Shown here one piece after another: positions 17,079 to 24,885 of a stretch of DNA of 64,000 nt. The notes under the pieces are model-generated. The model had not been told where the DNA came from. It searched no databases and worked only from the letters and a program-made list of their open reading frames with translations. The stretch is from an uncultured Dehalococcoidia bacterium (GTDB lineage Bacteria > Chloroflexota > Dehalococcoidia > Lucifugimonadales > Lucifugimonadaceae). The stretch lies in contig OY282385.1 of the NCBI GenBank assembly GCA_958295935.1, positions 2,149,545 through 2,213,544 on the forward strand, read 5' to 3'. Numbering within the stretch: the first letter of the stretch is position 1; every line of letters begins with the position of its first letter. Made by a program: the position numbers and the translations under genes.

Positions 17079-17891
17079 TTGAGCGCTGAAAAAAACCAAG
17101 CTGAAAAGAAACCGTTGAGAGCTAAAAAGAAATGGGAGGAGTGGTATGACGTCTACTACTCTACCGCTCCGCAGCAGGACGTACGCTTCTACGTAGAACT
17201 CGCCCGAAACTCCGGCGGCCCGGTACTCGAAATCGGAGTCGGCACAGGAAGAATAGCCATACCCACCGCACGAGCCGGCATCGACGTCACAGGAATCGAC
17301 CTCCACGCTCCCATGCTCCAACGAGCCGCCGAAAAGGCTGGGAAAAAACAGCCCGGACACGGAAACCTGAGACTCGTCGAGGCAGACATGCGAAACATGA
17401 ACCTCGGCCAGCGCTACCCCATAGTCACCATACCCGCAAACACACTCCTCCTTGCCGACAACCAGGAAGACCAAATCCGCACACTGCAAACAGCCGCCGC
17501 ACACCTACACCCCGACGGACGACTCGCATTCGACGTCTTCATACCGGACCCCGCCGCCCTCGCACAAAGCCAGCCCGAACCCCTCGTATGGGCAGAGACC
17601 GCGCACCCCGACACCGGCAACCGAGTCGTCATCTCCGCAATCAGCGCCGCCGACGCCGCAACACAGATAAACCGCGAAACCCAGATATTCGAAGAATTCG
17701 ACCACCAAGGACGACTCGCCGGAAGAGCCGAACTCGACGTCACCATCAGATACCTCTTCCCCGCAGAGGTGCACGCACTAGTAGAACAGGCCGGACTCGC
17801 CGTCGAACAGGTATTCGGAGGATTCGACCGCTCAAAGCCGTCTCACCACAGCGAAGAATTTGTCTACCTCTGCCGAACCGCAACCGCCTGA
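17079..17891 (+). CDS. Class I SAM-dependent methyltransferase
   Basis: About 270 residues. VLEIGVGTGRIA (near residue 49) is the SAM-binding motif I, VTGIDLHAPML is motif II with its acidic residue, and NLRLVEADMRNM is the adenine-contact strand. The substrate is unknown. The start is uncertain: the TTG at 17079 and another at 17115 both lie in the repeat array, whose text (ACCGTTGAGCGCTGAAAAA) then codes for a Lys-rich N-terminus. The WYDVYYS segment is the first family-like sequence. The 3' end of the gene is present three times in tandem. Confidence 0.85.
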   Translation: MSAEKNQAEKKPLRAKKKWEEWYDVYYSTAPQQDVRFYVELARNSGGPVLEIGVGTGRIAIPTARAGIDVTGIDLHAPMLQRAAEKAGKKQPGHGNLRLVEADMRNMNLGQRYPIVTIPANTLLLADNQEDQIRTLQTAAAHLHPDGRLAFDVFIPDPAALAQSQPEPLVWAETAHPDTGNRVVISAISAADAATQINRETQIFEEFDHQGRLAGRAELDVTIRYLFPAEVHALVEQAGLAVEQVFGGFDRSKPSHHSEEFVYLCRTATA

Positions 17892-18030
17892 AACGCACTC
17901 ATCGAGTCATTGGCAGTCCAGGTGAAAACCTACCTCTGCCGAACCGCAACCGCCTGAAACACACTCATCGAGTCATTGGCAGTCCAAGTGAAAACCTACC
18001 TCTGCCGAACCGCAACCGCCTGAAGCACGC
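17864..18030 (+). repeat. Triplicated 3' end of the methyltransferase gene
   Basis: The unit beginning CTACCTCTGCCGAACCGCAA lies at 17864, 17930 and 17996, an exact 66-bp period. The first copy encodes the C-terminus and stop; the next two are silent copies with one or two changes. The third copy meets the stop of the convergent dehydrogenase gene. Confidence 0.95.
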
Positions 18031-18990
18031 TCAAAAACCCGCACGCTTGTCGCAAACAGCCTCCAGAGGCTCCCCGGAAAGAAAACGCCGAAGATTGGAA
18101 CGAAACGCCTCACGCCTGCCCTCATACAACTCAGGCGTAAGAGCAGACGCATGAGGACTGATGAACACCTCATCGAGACCCCACAACGGGCTGTCCGAAG
18201 GAAGAGGCTCAACCTCCGTCGCATCCACCCCAGCGCCCGCAAGATGACCCGAAGAAATGGCATCCGCCAAAGCATCCTCATCAACGATGCCCCCCCGAGA
18301 TATCACCACCACGTAAGACCCCTCCCTCATCAGAGCCAACCGACGACCGTCTATCGAATGATGCGTCTCCGCGATGATCGGCGCACACACCACCAGCCAG
18401 TCCGACACCCGGCATAAGTCATCCAGCCTATCCGTGCCCCAACACTCACTCACCGAATCCGGCGCCTCCGACGGCCCCGGATCCACCGCAAAGATGCGCA
18501 TGTCGAAACCCGCAGCACGACGCGCAACCGCACGCCCGATAGCCCCCAAGCCGTAGATCCCCATCGTACCGCCCGAAATCTCACGAAAAGAATGCTCGTA
18601 CTTGTCGGCTCCACCCCAAAAACCCCTGTCCTGATCACGCACCATCTCCTTGAAACGATGCGTCAACGCAACCATCATACCGATCACGTGATCCGCCATC
18701 GGATTCACGTGAGGACCCGGAGCGTTCGTAACCGGAATGTCCGAAGCCACAATCTCAGGAACCACAGTCAACTTGTCTATGCCGGCCCCGGGACAGTGGA
18801 TCCACCTCAGACGACGAGCAGCAAGAAACGCCTCCCGACCAGGCCAACCCAGAAACACGTCCGCATCCGCTATCGCAGCCGGATGCTCAGAATCCTCATA
18901 CGCCGCAACGAAATCCACGCCAGGAAACGCGTCAGACAACTCGCGGATGAAATGCTCGCCGGTGTGAAGAGTGCCGATCACAACCTTCAT
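18031..18990 (-). CDS. D-2-hydroxyacid dehydrogenase
   Basis: 319 residues of the NAD(P)-dependent D-isomer 2-hydroxyacid dehydrogenase family. It reduces 2-keto acids, or oxidises 2-hydroxy acids such as glycerate or glyoxylate derivatives. GIYGLGAIGR (144-153) is the dinucleotide fold, and the catalytic triad residues are Arg232 (VISRGG), Glu261 (ATEVEPLP) and His280 (ISPHAS). The ATG at 18988-18990 follows a GGGGGA site. It converges on the methyltransferase gene. The exact substrate cannot be read from the sequence. Confidence 0.9.
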   Translation of the reverse strand: MKVVIGTLHTGEHFIRELSDAFPGVDFVAAYEDSEHPAAIADADVFLGWPGREAFLAARRLRWIHCPGAGIDKLTVVPEIVASDIPVTNAPGPHVNPMADHVIGMMVALTHRFKEMVRDQDRGFWGGADKYEHSFREISGGTMGIYGLGAIGRAVARRAAGFDMRIFAVDPGPSEAPDSVSECWGTDRLDDLCRVSDWLVVCAPIIAETHHSIDGRRLALMREGSYVVVISRGGIVDEDALADAISSGHLAGAGVDATEVEPLPSDSPLWGLDEVFISPHASALTPELYEGRREAFRSNLRRFLSGEPLEAVCDKRAGF

Positions 18991-19233
18991 GTCGTTCCCC
19001 CATACTTGCCAAAAATGCCCGCCCGCTGCCAACGCCACAGGCGGCCCAAGGTCATATTACCCTGCCCGCGCCGCGAACGCCCTGCCGCCACCCCGTAGAC
19101 GTCGTTCGCGAACGCCCCTTTGTGAACCACATTGCCCTGCCCGCCCGCCAAAGAAAGAAGATATACTTCCGATCCTGCAATACACGGCTAACCGCAGCAG
19201 CGCAAGCGGCAAGCCCCCGGAGGAACTGAAGGC
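18991..19233 (+). promoter_or_regulatory. infC leader and divergent promoter region
   Basis: 240 bases between the dehydrogenase start and infC. A TATACT hexamer at 19162-19167 could be a -10 box for the ribosomal operon; a matching -35 is not obvious. A REP-like element (GTAGACGTCGTTCGCGAACG) sits at 19095-19118. GGAGG at 19219-19223 is the infC ribosome site, 10 bases before the AUA start. Confidence 0.45.
19095..19118 (+). repeat. REP-like palindrome
   Basis: GTAG foot, arms CGTTC/GAACG around GC, with weaker outer pairing. Confidence 0.6.
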
Positions 19234-19806
19234 ATAGCAAAAGATTACCGGGTCAACCGGCGAATACGCGCCCCCATCGTCAGAGTCATAAGGGGCGAAG
19301 AATCCGCCAGCTCGACCGTCATGCCCATACAAGAAGCCCTCAGGCTCGCAGATCAGGAGGGCCTCGATCTGGTAGAGGTGGCGCCCAACCAATCGCCGCC
19401 CGTCTGCAGACTGCTCGACTACGGCCGCTTCAAATTCATACAATCCAAGAAAGCAAAAGAAGCCCGAAGAGCATCCAAAGCAACCAACCAGCAGCGAGAA
19501 GTCAGGATGCGGCCCCGCATCTCCGACAACGACATGCAGTCGAAGATCAGAACCATAAAGGGACTCCTCGCAGAGGGCGCAAAAGTGCGAGTAGCCGTAC
19601 TGCTCAGAGGACGAGAAAACACACACCCGGAAGTCGCCATGAAGGTGCTCAGACGCGTCGCAGAAGGCGTATCGATCGAAGCCAAACTGGAAAGACCACC
19701 CACCAGGGAAGCACGCTCCATAGCCATCATCCTGGCCCCCTCGGGCAACCCGGTCGCCGGAAAGACCCCCGCACCCGCCGCCCAACCAAACCACACAGCG
19801 AGCTAG
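19234..19806 (+). CDS. infC: Translation initiation factor IF-3 with AUA start
   Basis: 190 residues. Family alignment requires the N-terminus at AKDYRVNRRIRAP, which is read from an ATA at 19234; no ATG, GTG or TTG is available in frame before it, and the first in-frame ATG (19321) would remove 29 conserved residues. Non-AUG starts in infC are a known means of autocontrol, because IF-3 itself rejects such codons. The N-domain carries VMPIQEALRLA and DLVEVAPN, the linker is Lys-rich, and the C-domain carries RPRISDNDMQSK and GRENTHPE. An Ala/Pro-rich tail ends in a stop (AGCTAGAAG) that is itself a repeat core. It heads the operon with rpmI and rplT. Confidence 0.93.
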   Translation: MAKDYRVNRRIRAPIVRVIRGEESASSTVMPIQEALRLADQEGLDLVEVAPNQSPPVCRLLDYGRFKFIQSKKAKEARRASKATNQQREVRMRPRISDNDMQSKIRTIKGLLAEGAKVRVAVLLRGRENTHPEVAMKVLRRVAEGVSIEAKLERPPTREARSIAIILAPSGNPVAGKTPAPAAQPNHTAS

Positions 19807-19929
19807 AAGAACATCCACCGTATTCACCGGCTCCAACACCGTTCAACCAACCCCCGCAGCGAGCTAAGAAACACCAACGTATTCACCCAGATCCAACGCC
19901 GATCACCAACCCCCGCAGTGAGCTAAAAA
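19804..19929 (+). repeat. Boundary repeats between infC and rpmI
   Basis: Two units of ATTCACCGGCTCCAACACCG-type text, each ending GCAGCGAGCTAAGAAA or GCAGTGAGCTAAAAAA. The first core carries the infC stop, and the last abuts the rpmI ATG. Confidence 0.85.
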
Positions 19930-20136
19930 ATGCCAAAATTGAAGACACATAGGGGCGCAAAGCGACGTTTCCACCTCAGCGGAGGCGGCAAGCTGCTCCG
20001 AACCAAAGGCCCCAAGAGCCACCTGCGCAGGAACAAGGCCAAGCGAGTGCGCCGTATACTGGCAGGCAAGGTCGGCCTCGACTCCAAGAAGCTGGGCAAG
20101 CGCATCCGTCAGGCCATATCCGGAGCGCGCCGGTAA
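19930..20136 (+). CDS. rpmI: Ribosomal protein bL35
   Basis: 68 residues, the full length of bL35, with KLKTHRGAKRRFHLSGGGK and GPKSHLRRNK. The ATG directly follows GCTAAAAA, with no Shine-Dalgarno site. It is the second gene of the infC-rpmI-rplT operon. A second copy of gene and leader follows 270 bp downstream. Confidence 0.95.
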   Translation: MPKLKTHRGAKRRFHLSGGGKLLRTKGPKSHLRRNKAKRVRRILAGKVGLDSKKLGKRIRQAISGARR

Positions 20137-20208
20137 AAGAACATCCACCACATCCACCGGCTCCAACACCGTTTACCAACCCGGGCAGCGAGCTAAAAAA
20201 CACCAAAA
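20137..20208 (+). repeat. Boundary repeat between the two L35 genes
   Basis: ACATCCACCACATCCACCGG, CTCCAACACCG, then GCAGCGAGCTAAAAAAC. It matches the leader of the first rpmI but the ATG position reads ACA. Confidence 0.85.
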
Positions 20209-20406
20209 TTGAAGACACATAGGGGCGCAAAGCGACGTTTCCACCTCAGCGGAGGCGGCAAGCTCCTACGAACCAAGGGCCCCAAGAGCCACCTGCGCAG
20301 GAACAAGGCCAAGCGAGTGCGCCGTATACTGGCAGGCAAGGTCGGCCTCGACTCCAAGAAGCTGGGCAAGCGCATCCGTCAGGCCATATCCGGAGCGCGC
20401 CGGTAG
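20209..20406 (+). CDS. rpmI: Second copy of bL35, start codon lost
   Basis: The residues from Lys5 to the C-terminus are identical to those of the first copy. DNA differences are few and synonymous (CTGCTC/CTCCTA, AAA/AAG). The original ATG is ACA here (20200-20202), with a stop codon two codons before it, so the first usable start is the TTG at 20209 (codon 4 of the first copy). The product would lack only three residues. It is either a translated second copy from a TTG start or a young pseudogene; synonymous-only change favours gene conversion or selection. Confidence 0.75.
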   Translation: MKTHRGAKRRFHLSGGGKLLRTKGPKSHLRRNKAKRVRRILAGKVGLDSKKLGKRIRQAISGARR

Positions 20407-20554
20407 AAGAAGCGGAAGGCGCCCACCGTCGGACAGGCCGCTAGAAAACAGCGCCAACGCCGTTCAACCAACCCCCGCAGCAAGCTAGAAGAGCATCCAC
20501 CGTGTCCACCGGCTCCAACGCCGATCAACAACCACCGCAGTGAGCTAAAAAACA
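20407..20554 (+). repeat. Boundary repeats before rplT
   Basis: Three cores: GCCGCTAGAAAAC (near 20441), GCAAGCTAGAAGAG (near 20483) and GCAGTGAGCTAAAAAAC (near 20541). The last ends 2 bases before the rplT ATG. Confidence 0.85.
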
Positions 20555-20911
20555 ATGGCAAGGGTTACTAGGGGACCGCACACCAGAAAGCGGCACAAGA
20601 AAATCTTGAAAGCGGTGCGAGGGCACCGAGGCTCCCGCAACAGCCGATACCGTTTGGCGAGGGAATCCCTCCTGCACGCCCTCGCATACTCCACCAGGCA
20701 CCGCAAGCTCAAGAAGAGGCAAAACCGCGCCCTCGCGATACTGCGCATAAACGCCGCAGCCCGTCAGAACGGAACCACCTACAGCGGCCTCATGCACGGC
20801 CTCAAACTCGCCGGAATAGAACTGGACCGAAAATCCCTCTCCGAACTCGCCGTAAGAGAACCCGAAACCTTCGCAGAAGTCGCACAAACCGCCCAAGCCG
20901 CCGCCGCGTAG
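20555..20911 (+). CDS. rplT: Ribosomal protein bL20
   Basis: 118 residues. ARVTRGPHTRKRHKKILK at the start, SRYRLARESLLHALAYS and the RINAAARQNG loop are those of bL20, a primary assembly protein of the large subunit. The ATG follows GCTAAAAAACA with no Shine-Dalgarno site. The stop TAG is the GTAG foot of a REP-like palindrome. It is the last gene of the infC operon; the palindrome behind it could help end or protect the transcript. Confidence 0.96.
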   Translation: MARVTRGPHTRKRHKKILKAVRGHRGSRNSRYRLARESLLHALAYSTRHRKLKKRQNRALAILRINAAARQNGTTYSGLMHGLKLAGIELDRKSLSELAVREPETFAEVAQTAQAAAA

Positions 20912-20932
20912 GGGTCGTTCGTGAACGACCCT
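20908..20932 (+). repeat. Perfect REP-like palindrome at the rplT stop
   Basis: GTAG, GGGTCGTTC, GT, GAACGACCC. The arms are a perfect 9-bp match. The TAG of the foot is the rplT stop. The same 25 bases recur at 52794. Confidence 0.85.
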
Positions 20933-20969
20933 GCCCACCCGCGAACGACCCTGCCGCAGCCCCCCAACC

Positions 20970-21275
20970 CCCGTATCCACCGGCGCAATGGTTGTTGAAC
21001 CAACCCCCTCAGTGAGCTAGAAAAAAGCGCCCGCGCAGCGCGCTAGAAGACCAACCACCGCATCCACCGGCGCAACGGTTGTTGAACCAACCCCCTCAGT
21101 GAGCTAGAAAAAAGCGCCCGCGCAGCGCGCTAGAAGACCACCACCGCATCCACCGGCGCAACGGTTGTTCAACCAACCCCCTCAGTGAGCTAGAAAAAAA
21201 GCGCACCGCCGGGCAGGCCGCCGGAAAAAAGCGCCAACGCCGTTAAACCAACCCCCTCAGTGAGCTAGAAAGAAG
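20970..21275 (+). repeat. Boundary repeat array, about 87-bp period
   Basis: Three to four units: ATCCACCGGCGCAACGGTTG, TTGAACCAACC, CTCAGTGAGCTAGAAAAAAG, then GCGCAGCGCGCTAGAAGACC. Unit starts lie at 20975, 21062 and 21148. It ends in the triple core GAAGCTAGAAAGAAGCTAGG that holds the stop of the hydrolase on the other strand. No gene. Confidence 0.88.
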
Positions 21276-22382
21276 CTAGAAAGAAGCTAGGTGGCGGTCG
21301 AAGAACCCCGCCACCCGATCAACGTACTCCGTGCGCCTCATACGGTAACCCTGCACGTGCCCGGCCCCCGGAACAATCCAAACACCGCTCCGGCCCGTAG
21401 GAGAATCCGGATCCGCCCCCACCGCGCGACCCAATATCCGGGCATGGCGCACCGGCACCATCGTATCATCCTCGCCGTGAACGATCAGCGCCGGAGTGTC
21501 CGACGACGCTATATCGCGGGCAGGCGACACCTCCTTCACGTCGAGACCGAACAGATACCGCGCCGCCAAGAGCATACCGGGCATGAACAGCCCCAGGAAC
21601 CGCCGCCCCCCCGTCATACCCTCACGCATCCTGAAAGACAGATCCGCAAACGAACTGTCCGCCACCACCGCCGCCGCCGTACCCGGATTCGCGCACGCCA
21701 TCAGCGCAACCGCGGCCCCAAGCGAAACGCCGTGAACGCCTATACGCGTCCGATCCACACCCATCGACACCAGAAAATCCAGAGCCCCAAGAAGATCCAG
21801 CCGCTCGAAATAACCCACCGAACTGCGCTCCCCGCCCGACTCGCCGCAAGCCCGCAAATCGAACATCAATATCCCAAAACCCCGGCACGCAAGATCCCTC
21901 ACCAGACCCAGCGCGCTCGCAGCCGGATTCGTCCGATTCGTACCGAAACCATGCACCATCACGATCCAACGAGCCCCCGCAGGAAAGAACCCACCCTGTC
22001 CACCGGCGCCAACCTCGTTCGACCAACCCCCGCCGTCAGCTGGAAAGCGCCCACCCTGTCCACCGGCGCCAACCTCGTTCGACCAACCCTCGCCGTCAGC
22101 TGGAAAGCGCCCACCCTGTCCACCGGCGCCAACCTCGTTCGACCAACCCTCGCCGCCAGTTGGAAAGAAACCACCCGGAGGAATGAGCCAACCCGTAAGA
22201 GACGCCGCCCCATCGCGGCTCATGAAAGCCGCCTCCGAAAAATCCAGACCCACCGAAGAAGGATCATCGCCGCTCCTCACCCGCACCACCCGCGTCAAAC
22301 CCGCGGCCATACCCGCAGAAACCGCCAGGTAAGCCCCGGCCGCAATCCCGCCCGCCAGCGCAACTCTATGCAACCATCCCAT
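21276..22382 (-). CDS. Alpha/beta hydrolase with in-frame repeat insert
   Basis: About 368 residues from the ATG at 22382, which has GGAG 8 bases upstream; an upstream TTG at 22445 is possible. One N-terminal membrane helix leads to a serine hydrolase domain with oxyanion loop VHGFGTN, nucleophile elbow HGVSLG, GEDD acid segment and GAGHV histidine. Between GWLIPP and the first core strand there are three near-identical 20-residue blocks (containing GWSNEVGAGGQGG), read from the same DNA that forms intergenic repeats nearby. Without the insert the domain would be of normal length. It is probably membrane-tethered; the substrate is unknown. The stop codon lies in a GCTAGAAAG core. Confidence 0.82.
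   Translation of the reverse strand: MGWLHRVALAGGIAAGAYLAVSAGMAAGLTRVVRVRSGDDPSSVGLDFSEAAFMSRDGAASLTGWLIPPGGFFPTGGEGWSNEVGAGGQGGRFPADGEGWSNEVGAGGQGGRFPADGGGWSNEVGAGGQGGFFPAGARWIVMVHGFGTNRTNPAASALGLVRDLACRGFGILMFDLRACGESGGERSSVGYFERLDLLGALDFLVSMGVDRTRIGVHGVSLGAAVALMACANPGTAAAVVADSSFADLSFRMREGMTGGRRFLGLFMPGMLLAARYLFGLDVKEVSPARDIASSDTPALIVHGEDDTMVPVRHARILGRAVGADPDSPTGRSGVWIVPGAGHVQGYRMRRTEYVDRVAGFFDRHLASF
21990..22169 (-). repeat. Three 60-bp units inside the hydrolase frame
   Basis: CCACCCTGTCCACCGGCGCC begins units at 21990, 22050 and 22110, an exact 60-bp period that keeps the frame. Each unit ends in GTCAGCTGGAAAG or GCCAGTTGGAAAG, a variant of the repeat core without the TAG. Confidence 0.92.
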
Positions 22383-22439
22383 CGCTTCAACTCCGACTTG
22401 CAGACCTGCGATCAAGCCCAAAGAGCCGATGCTAGCGCC

Positions 22440-22740
22440 AACCAAGCCCCGCTGGGCAAGCTGCTAGAAAAAAGCGCCAACTTCGTTCACCACCCCCGCC
22501 GCGAGCTAGAAAAAAGCGCCAACCAACCCCCGCCGGGCAGGCTGCTAGAAAAAAGCGCCAACTTCGTTCACCACCCCCGCCGCGAGCTAGAAAAAAAGCG
22601 CCAACCAACCCCCGCTGGGCAGGCTGCTAGAAAAAAGCGCCAACCTCGTTCGACCAACCCCCGCCGTCAGCTGGAAAGAAACCACCCTGTCCACCGGCGC
22701 AACGGTTGTTGAACCAACCCCCGCAGCGAGCTAAAAAATT
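22440..22740 (+). repeat. Boundary repeat array
   Basis: Five to six units alternating CCGCTGGGCAGGCTGCTAGA and CACCCCCGCCGCGAGCTAGA, each followed by AAAAAGCGCCAAC. One unit (from about 22641) matches the insert in the hydrolase. It ends GCTAAAAAATTAGAAAG, where the TTA is the cyoE stop. No gene. Confidence 0.88.
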
Positions 22741-23629
22741 AGAAAGACGCGTCCACCATCACCAGCGTGAACAGCAGCGCAAGATACAACAGAGAATAAC
22801 GGTACAGCGACCACGCCGCAGCCCGCGTCCGACTCAACGACAGCCGAACCGCATACCACGTCAAACCGGCCCCCAGAACCGCCGCGCCGCACAGGTAGAT
22901 CAAACCCATAGCGCCGCTCGCAACCGCCAGCAATAGCGAAAGCGTAGACACCAGGATTGAGTACAGCAGTATCGACTGACGAGTCCTTTCCTCACCCTCC
23001 ACGACCGGAAGCATAGGCACCTCCGCACGCGCATAGTCCTCCTTGATCATGATCGCAAGCGCCCAGAAATGGGGCGGAGTCCAGAAGAACACGATCGCAA
23101 ACAAGTACCACGCCGGCAACGACAACCCCCCGGTCACAGCGGCCCACCCAACCAGCGGAGGAACCGCCCCCGCAGCCCCGCCGATCACTATGTTGTGCAC
23201 CGTCGAACGCTTCAGAAGCGCCGTATACAGAACCACGTACAGCAGCGTACCCACCATCGCAAGACCCGCCGCAAGCGTGTTCGCCCCCACCGACAAAACA
23301 GCAAACGCGCCCGCATTCAGCAACAGGCCAAACGCAAGAGCGTTACGCGGATTCATACGCCCCGCAGCCACCGGACGGCGCTTCGTGCGCCCCATGCGCC
23401 GGTCCAGATCATCCTCCAGCCAGTGGTTCAAGGCGCTAGCCCCGCCGGACGCCATAGCCCCCCCGACCAGCAGCGCAGAAGCCACCAACGCATCGGGAAA
23501 CCCGCGAGCCGCCAGAACCGCGCCCGTAAGAGCCGTCAACAGAAGCAAAGACATGATGCGAGGCTTCGTCAGCGCAATATAGTCCGAAGCCAACTCCGCA
23601 AAGCTTTGCCTGTGTTCGCTAGTGGTCAT
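22739..23629 (-). CDS. cyoE: Protoheme IX farnesyltransferase (heme O synthase)
   Basis: 296 residues with about nine membrane helices of the UbiA prenyltransferase family. It adds a farnesyl group to heme B to form heme O. The first Asp-rich motif is visible as NHWLEDDLDRRMGRT, and the second region as YARAEVPMLPV. TKPRIMSLLL at the start is typical. The ATG at 23629 has GGGAGG 8 bases upstream. The start region reads GTCGTCGGATGACC, the same bases that end ctaA, so the two genes once overlapped by ATGA. Confidence 0.93.
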   Translation of the reverse strand: MTTSEHRQSFAELASDYIALTKPRIMSLLLLTALTGAVLAARGFPDALVASALLVGGAMASGGASALNHWLEDDLDRRMGRTKRRPVAAGRMNPRNALAFGLLLNAGAFAVLSVGANTLAAGLAMVGTLLYVVLYTALLKRSTVHNIVIGGAAGAVPPLVGWAAVTGGLSLPAWYLFAIVFFWTPPHFWALAIMIKEDYARAEVPMLPVVEGEERTRQSILLYSILVSTLSLLLAVASGAMGLIYLCGAAVLGAGLTWYAVRLSLSRTRAAAWSLYRYSLLYLALLFTLVMVDASF

Positions 23630-23646
23630 CCGACGACCCTCCCGCC

Positions 23647-23670
23647 GTAGGGGCGAATCGTGATCCGCCC
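23647..23670 (+). repeat. REP-like palindrome
   Basis: GTAGGGGCGAATCGTGATCC then GCCC, in the first junction unit. Confidence 0.8.
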
Positions 23671-23782
23671 CCCATGATCCGCCCCCCAACCACCGCATTC
23701 ACCGGCACAACGGTTGTTGAACAACCCCCGCCGTGAGCTAGAAAAAAGGTCATCCGACGACCCTCCCGCCGTATCGTCCGGC

Positions 23783-23808
23783 GTAGTGGCGAATCGCGAT
23801 TCGGCCCC
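23783..23808 (+). repeat. REP-like palindrome
   Basis: GTAGTGGCGAATCGCGATTC then GGCCCC. The inner arm GAATC/GATTC is perfect. Confidence 0.75.
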
Positions 23809-23892
23809 GGTGATTGCGCCCGCGCCCCCCAACCACCGCATCCACCGGCGCAACGGTTGTTGAACAACCCCCGCCGTGAGCTAGAAAAAAGG

Positions 23893-24840
23893 TCATCCGA
23901 CGACCCTCCCCACAGGCCAGGCCCAGGGCCTCAGCAACAACGCAAGCAACAACACCAGATCCGCCCAAAGAAGAGTCGCAAGACTCAGGTGAAGCGCGCG
24001 AGACCACTCATCGAACCCCGTCCAGGGATTCGCAGCCCCAACGAACATCTGCGCCAGCAAAAGCGCAGCCCCGGCCGCCGCCGCCCACCTCACCGCAGAA
24101 AACGACGCCCCCCCGCGCAAGACGCGCAGCGAAGCCGCAAATATCACCAACCCAACAAGCAAAGACACGATCCGGTGAGACATGTGCATCCACGCCAGAT
24201 TCGACTGCGGTACCACCGAACCACCGCACAGCGGCCAGGAAGGACACACCGCACCCGCGCCCCGCCAAACTATGTCAGAACCCGACAGAATAGCCACCAG
24301 AGCGGCCGCGCACGCCCACGCAACTATCTTCACGTGGTTCGACCCCCACACGAGCCCGCCCGACCCCGAGCCCCCGGGCCACGCAGCCGACGCAAACGCA
24401 AAACCCGTCAGAAACACCACCATCTCCGCAAGAACCAGATGCAACGTACGCAACGCCGGATCCAGATCGCTGAGAACCACCGCACCCCCTATACCCCCAA
24501 CCACCGCTATGAGCAGCAGAGCAGCCGTCGTAAAACCGCGACTCCCCACACCCCTCAGCCACACCCGAACCGCCGCCGCCAGCAACACCAGACCAACCAC
24601 CAAACCCGAAGTCCGGTGAGACCACTCGATCAACGCATGCTTCTCCAGCGGAGGCAGTACCCCCCCGTAACACAGAGGCCAGTCCGGACAGCCGTCCCCG
24701 GAACCCGTCACCCGCACCACGCCACCCAGCGTTATCTGAGCCACCGCGCCAACGAAGCAAACCGCCAGCAGCCACACCAGCAGCCTGTCCACCCCCGCCG
24801 ACCCGACGCCTCCTGACGACGAAACAGTCGAAGCCTTCAA
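23893..24840 (-). CDS. ctaA: Heme A synthase (COX15/CtaA)
   Basis: 315 residues, eight membrane helices in two similar halves. It oxidises heme O to heme A for cytochrome oxidase. Each half has a conserved Cys pair in a loop: GCPDWPLC (Cys51, Cys57) and CPSWPLC. Heme-ligand histidines lie in EWSHRTSG, TLHLVLAE, MSHRIVS and ALHLSLA. This double-Cys form fits a Gram-positive or Chloroflexota-type CtaA. With cyoE downstream it supplies heme A; no oxidase subunit gene is in the window. Confidence 0.93.
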   Translation of the reverse strand: MKASTVSSSGGVGSAGVDRLLVWLLAVCFVGAVAQITLGGVVRVTGSGDGCPDWPLCYGGVLPPLEKHALIEWSHRTSGLVVGLVLLAAAVRVWLRGVGSRGFTTAALLLIAVVGGIGGAVVLSDLDPALRTLHLVLAEMVVFLTGFAFASAAWPGGSGSGGLVWGSNHVKIVAWACAAALVAILSGSDIVWRGAGAVCPSWPLCGGSVVPQSNLAWMHMSHRIVSLLVGLVIFAASLRVLRGGASFSAVRWAAAAGAALLLAQMFVGAANPWTGFDEWSRALHLSLATLLWADLVLLLALLLRPWAWPVGRVVG

Positions 24841-24885
24841 CCCATGGCCCCCGTCAATACTCCACGCCGCGCACGCCCGCGCAAG

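Larger units (their letters stand above)
23624..23912 (+). repeat. Triplicated ctaA/cyoE junction with repeat modules
   Basis: GGTCATCCGACGACCCTCCC lies at 23624, 23748 and 23891. Between each pair is a REP-like element, then ACCGGCGCAACGGTTGTTGA, ACAACCCCCGCCGTGAGC and TAGAAAAAA. The outer copies are the cyoE start and the ctaA end. The middle one is free. Confidence 0.93.
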
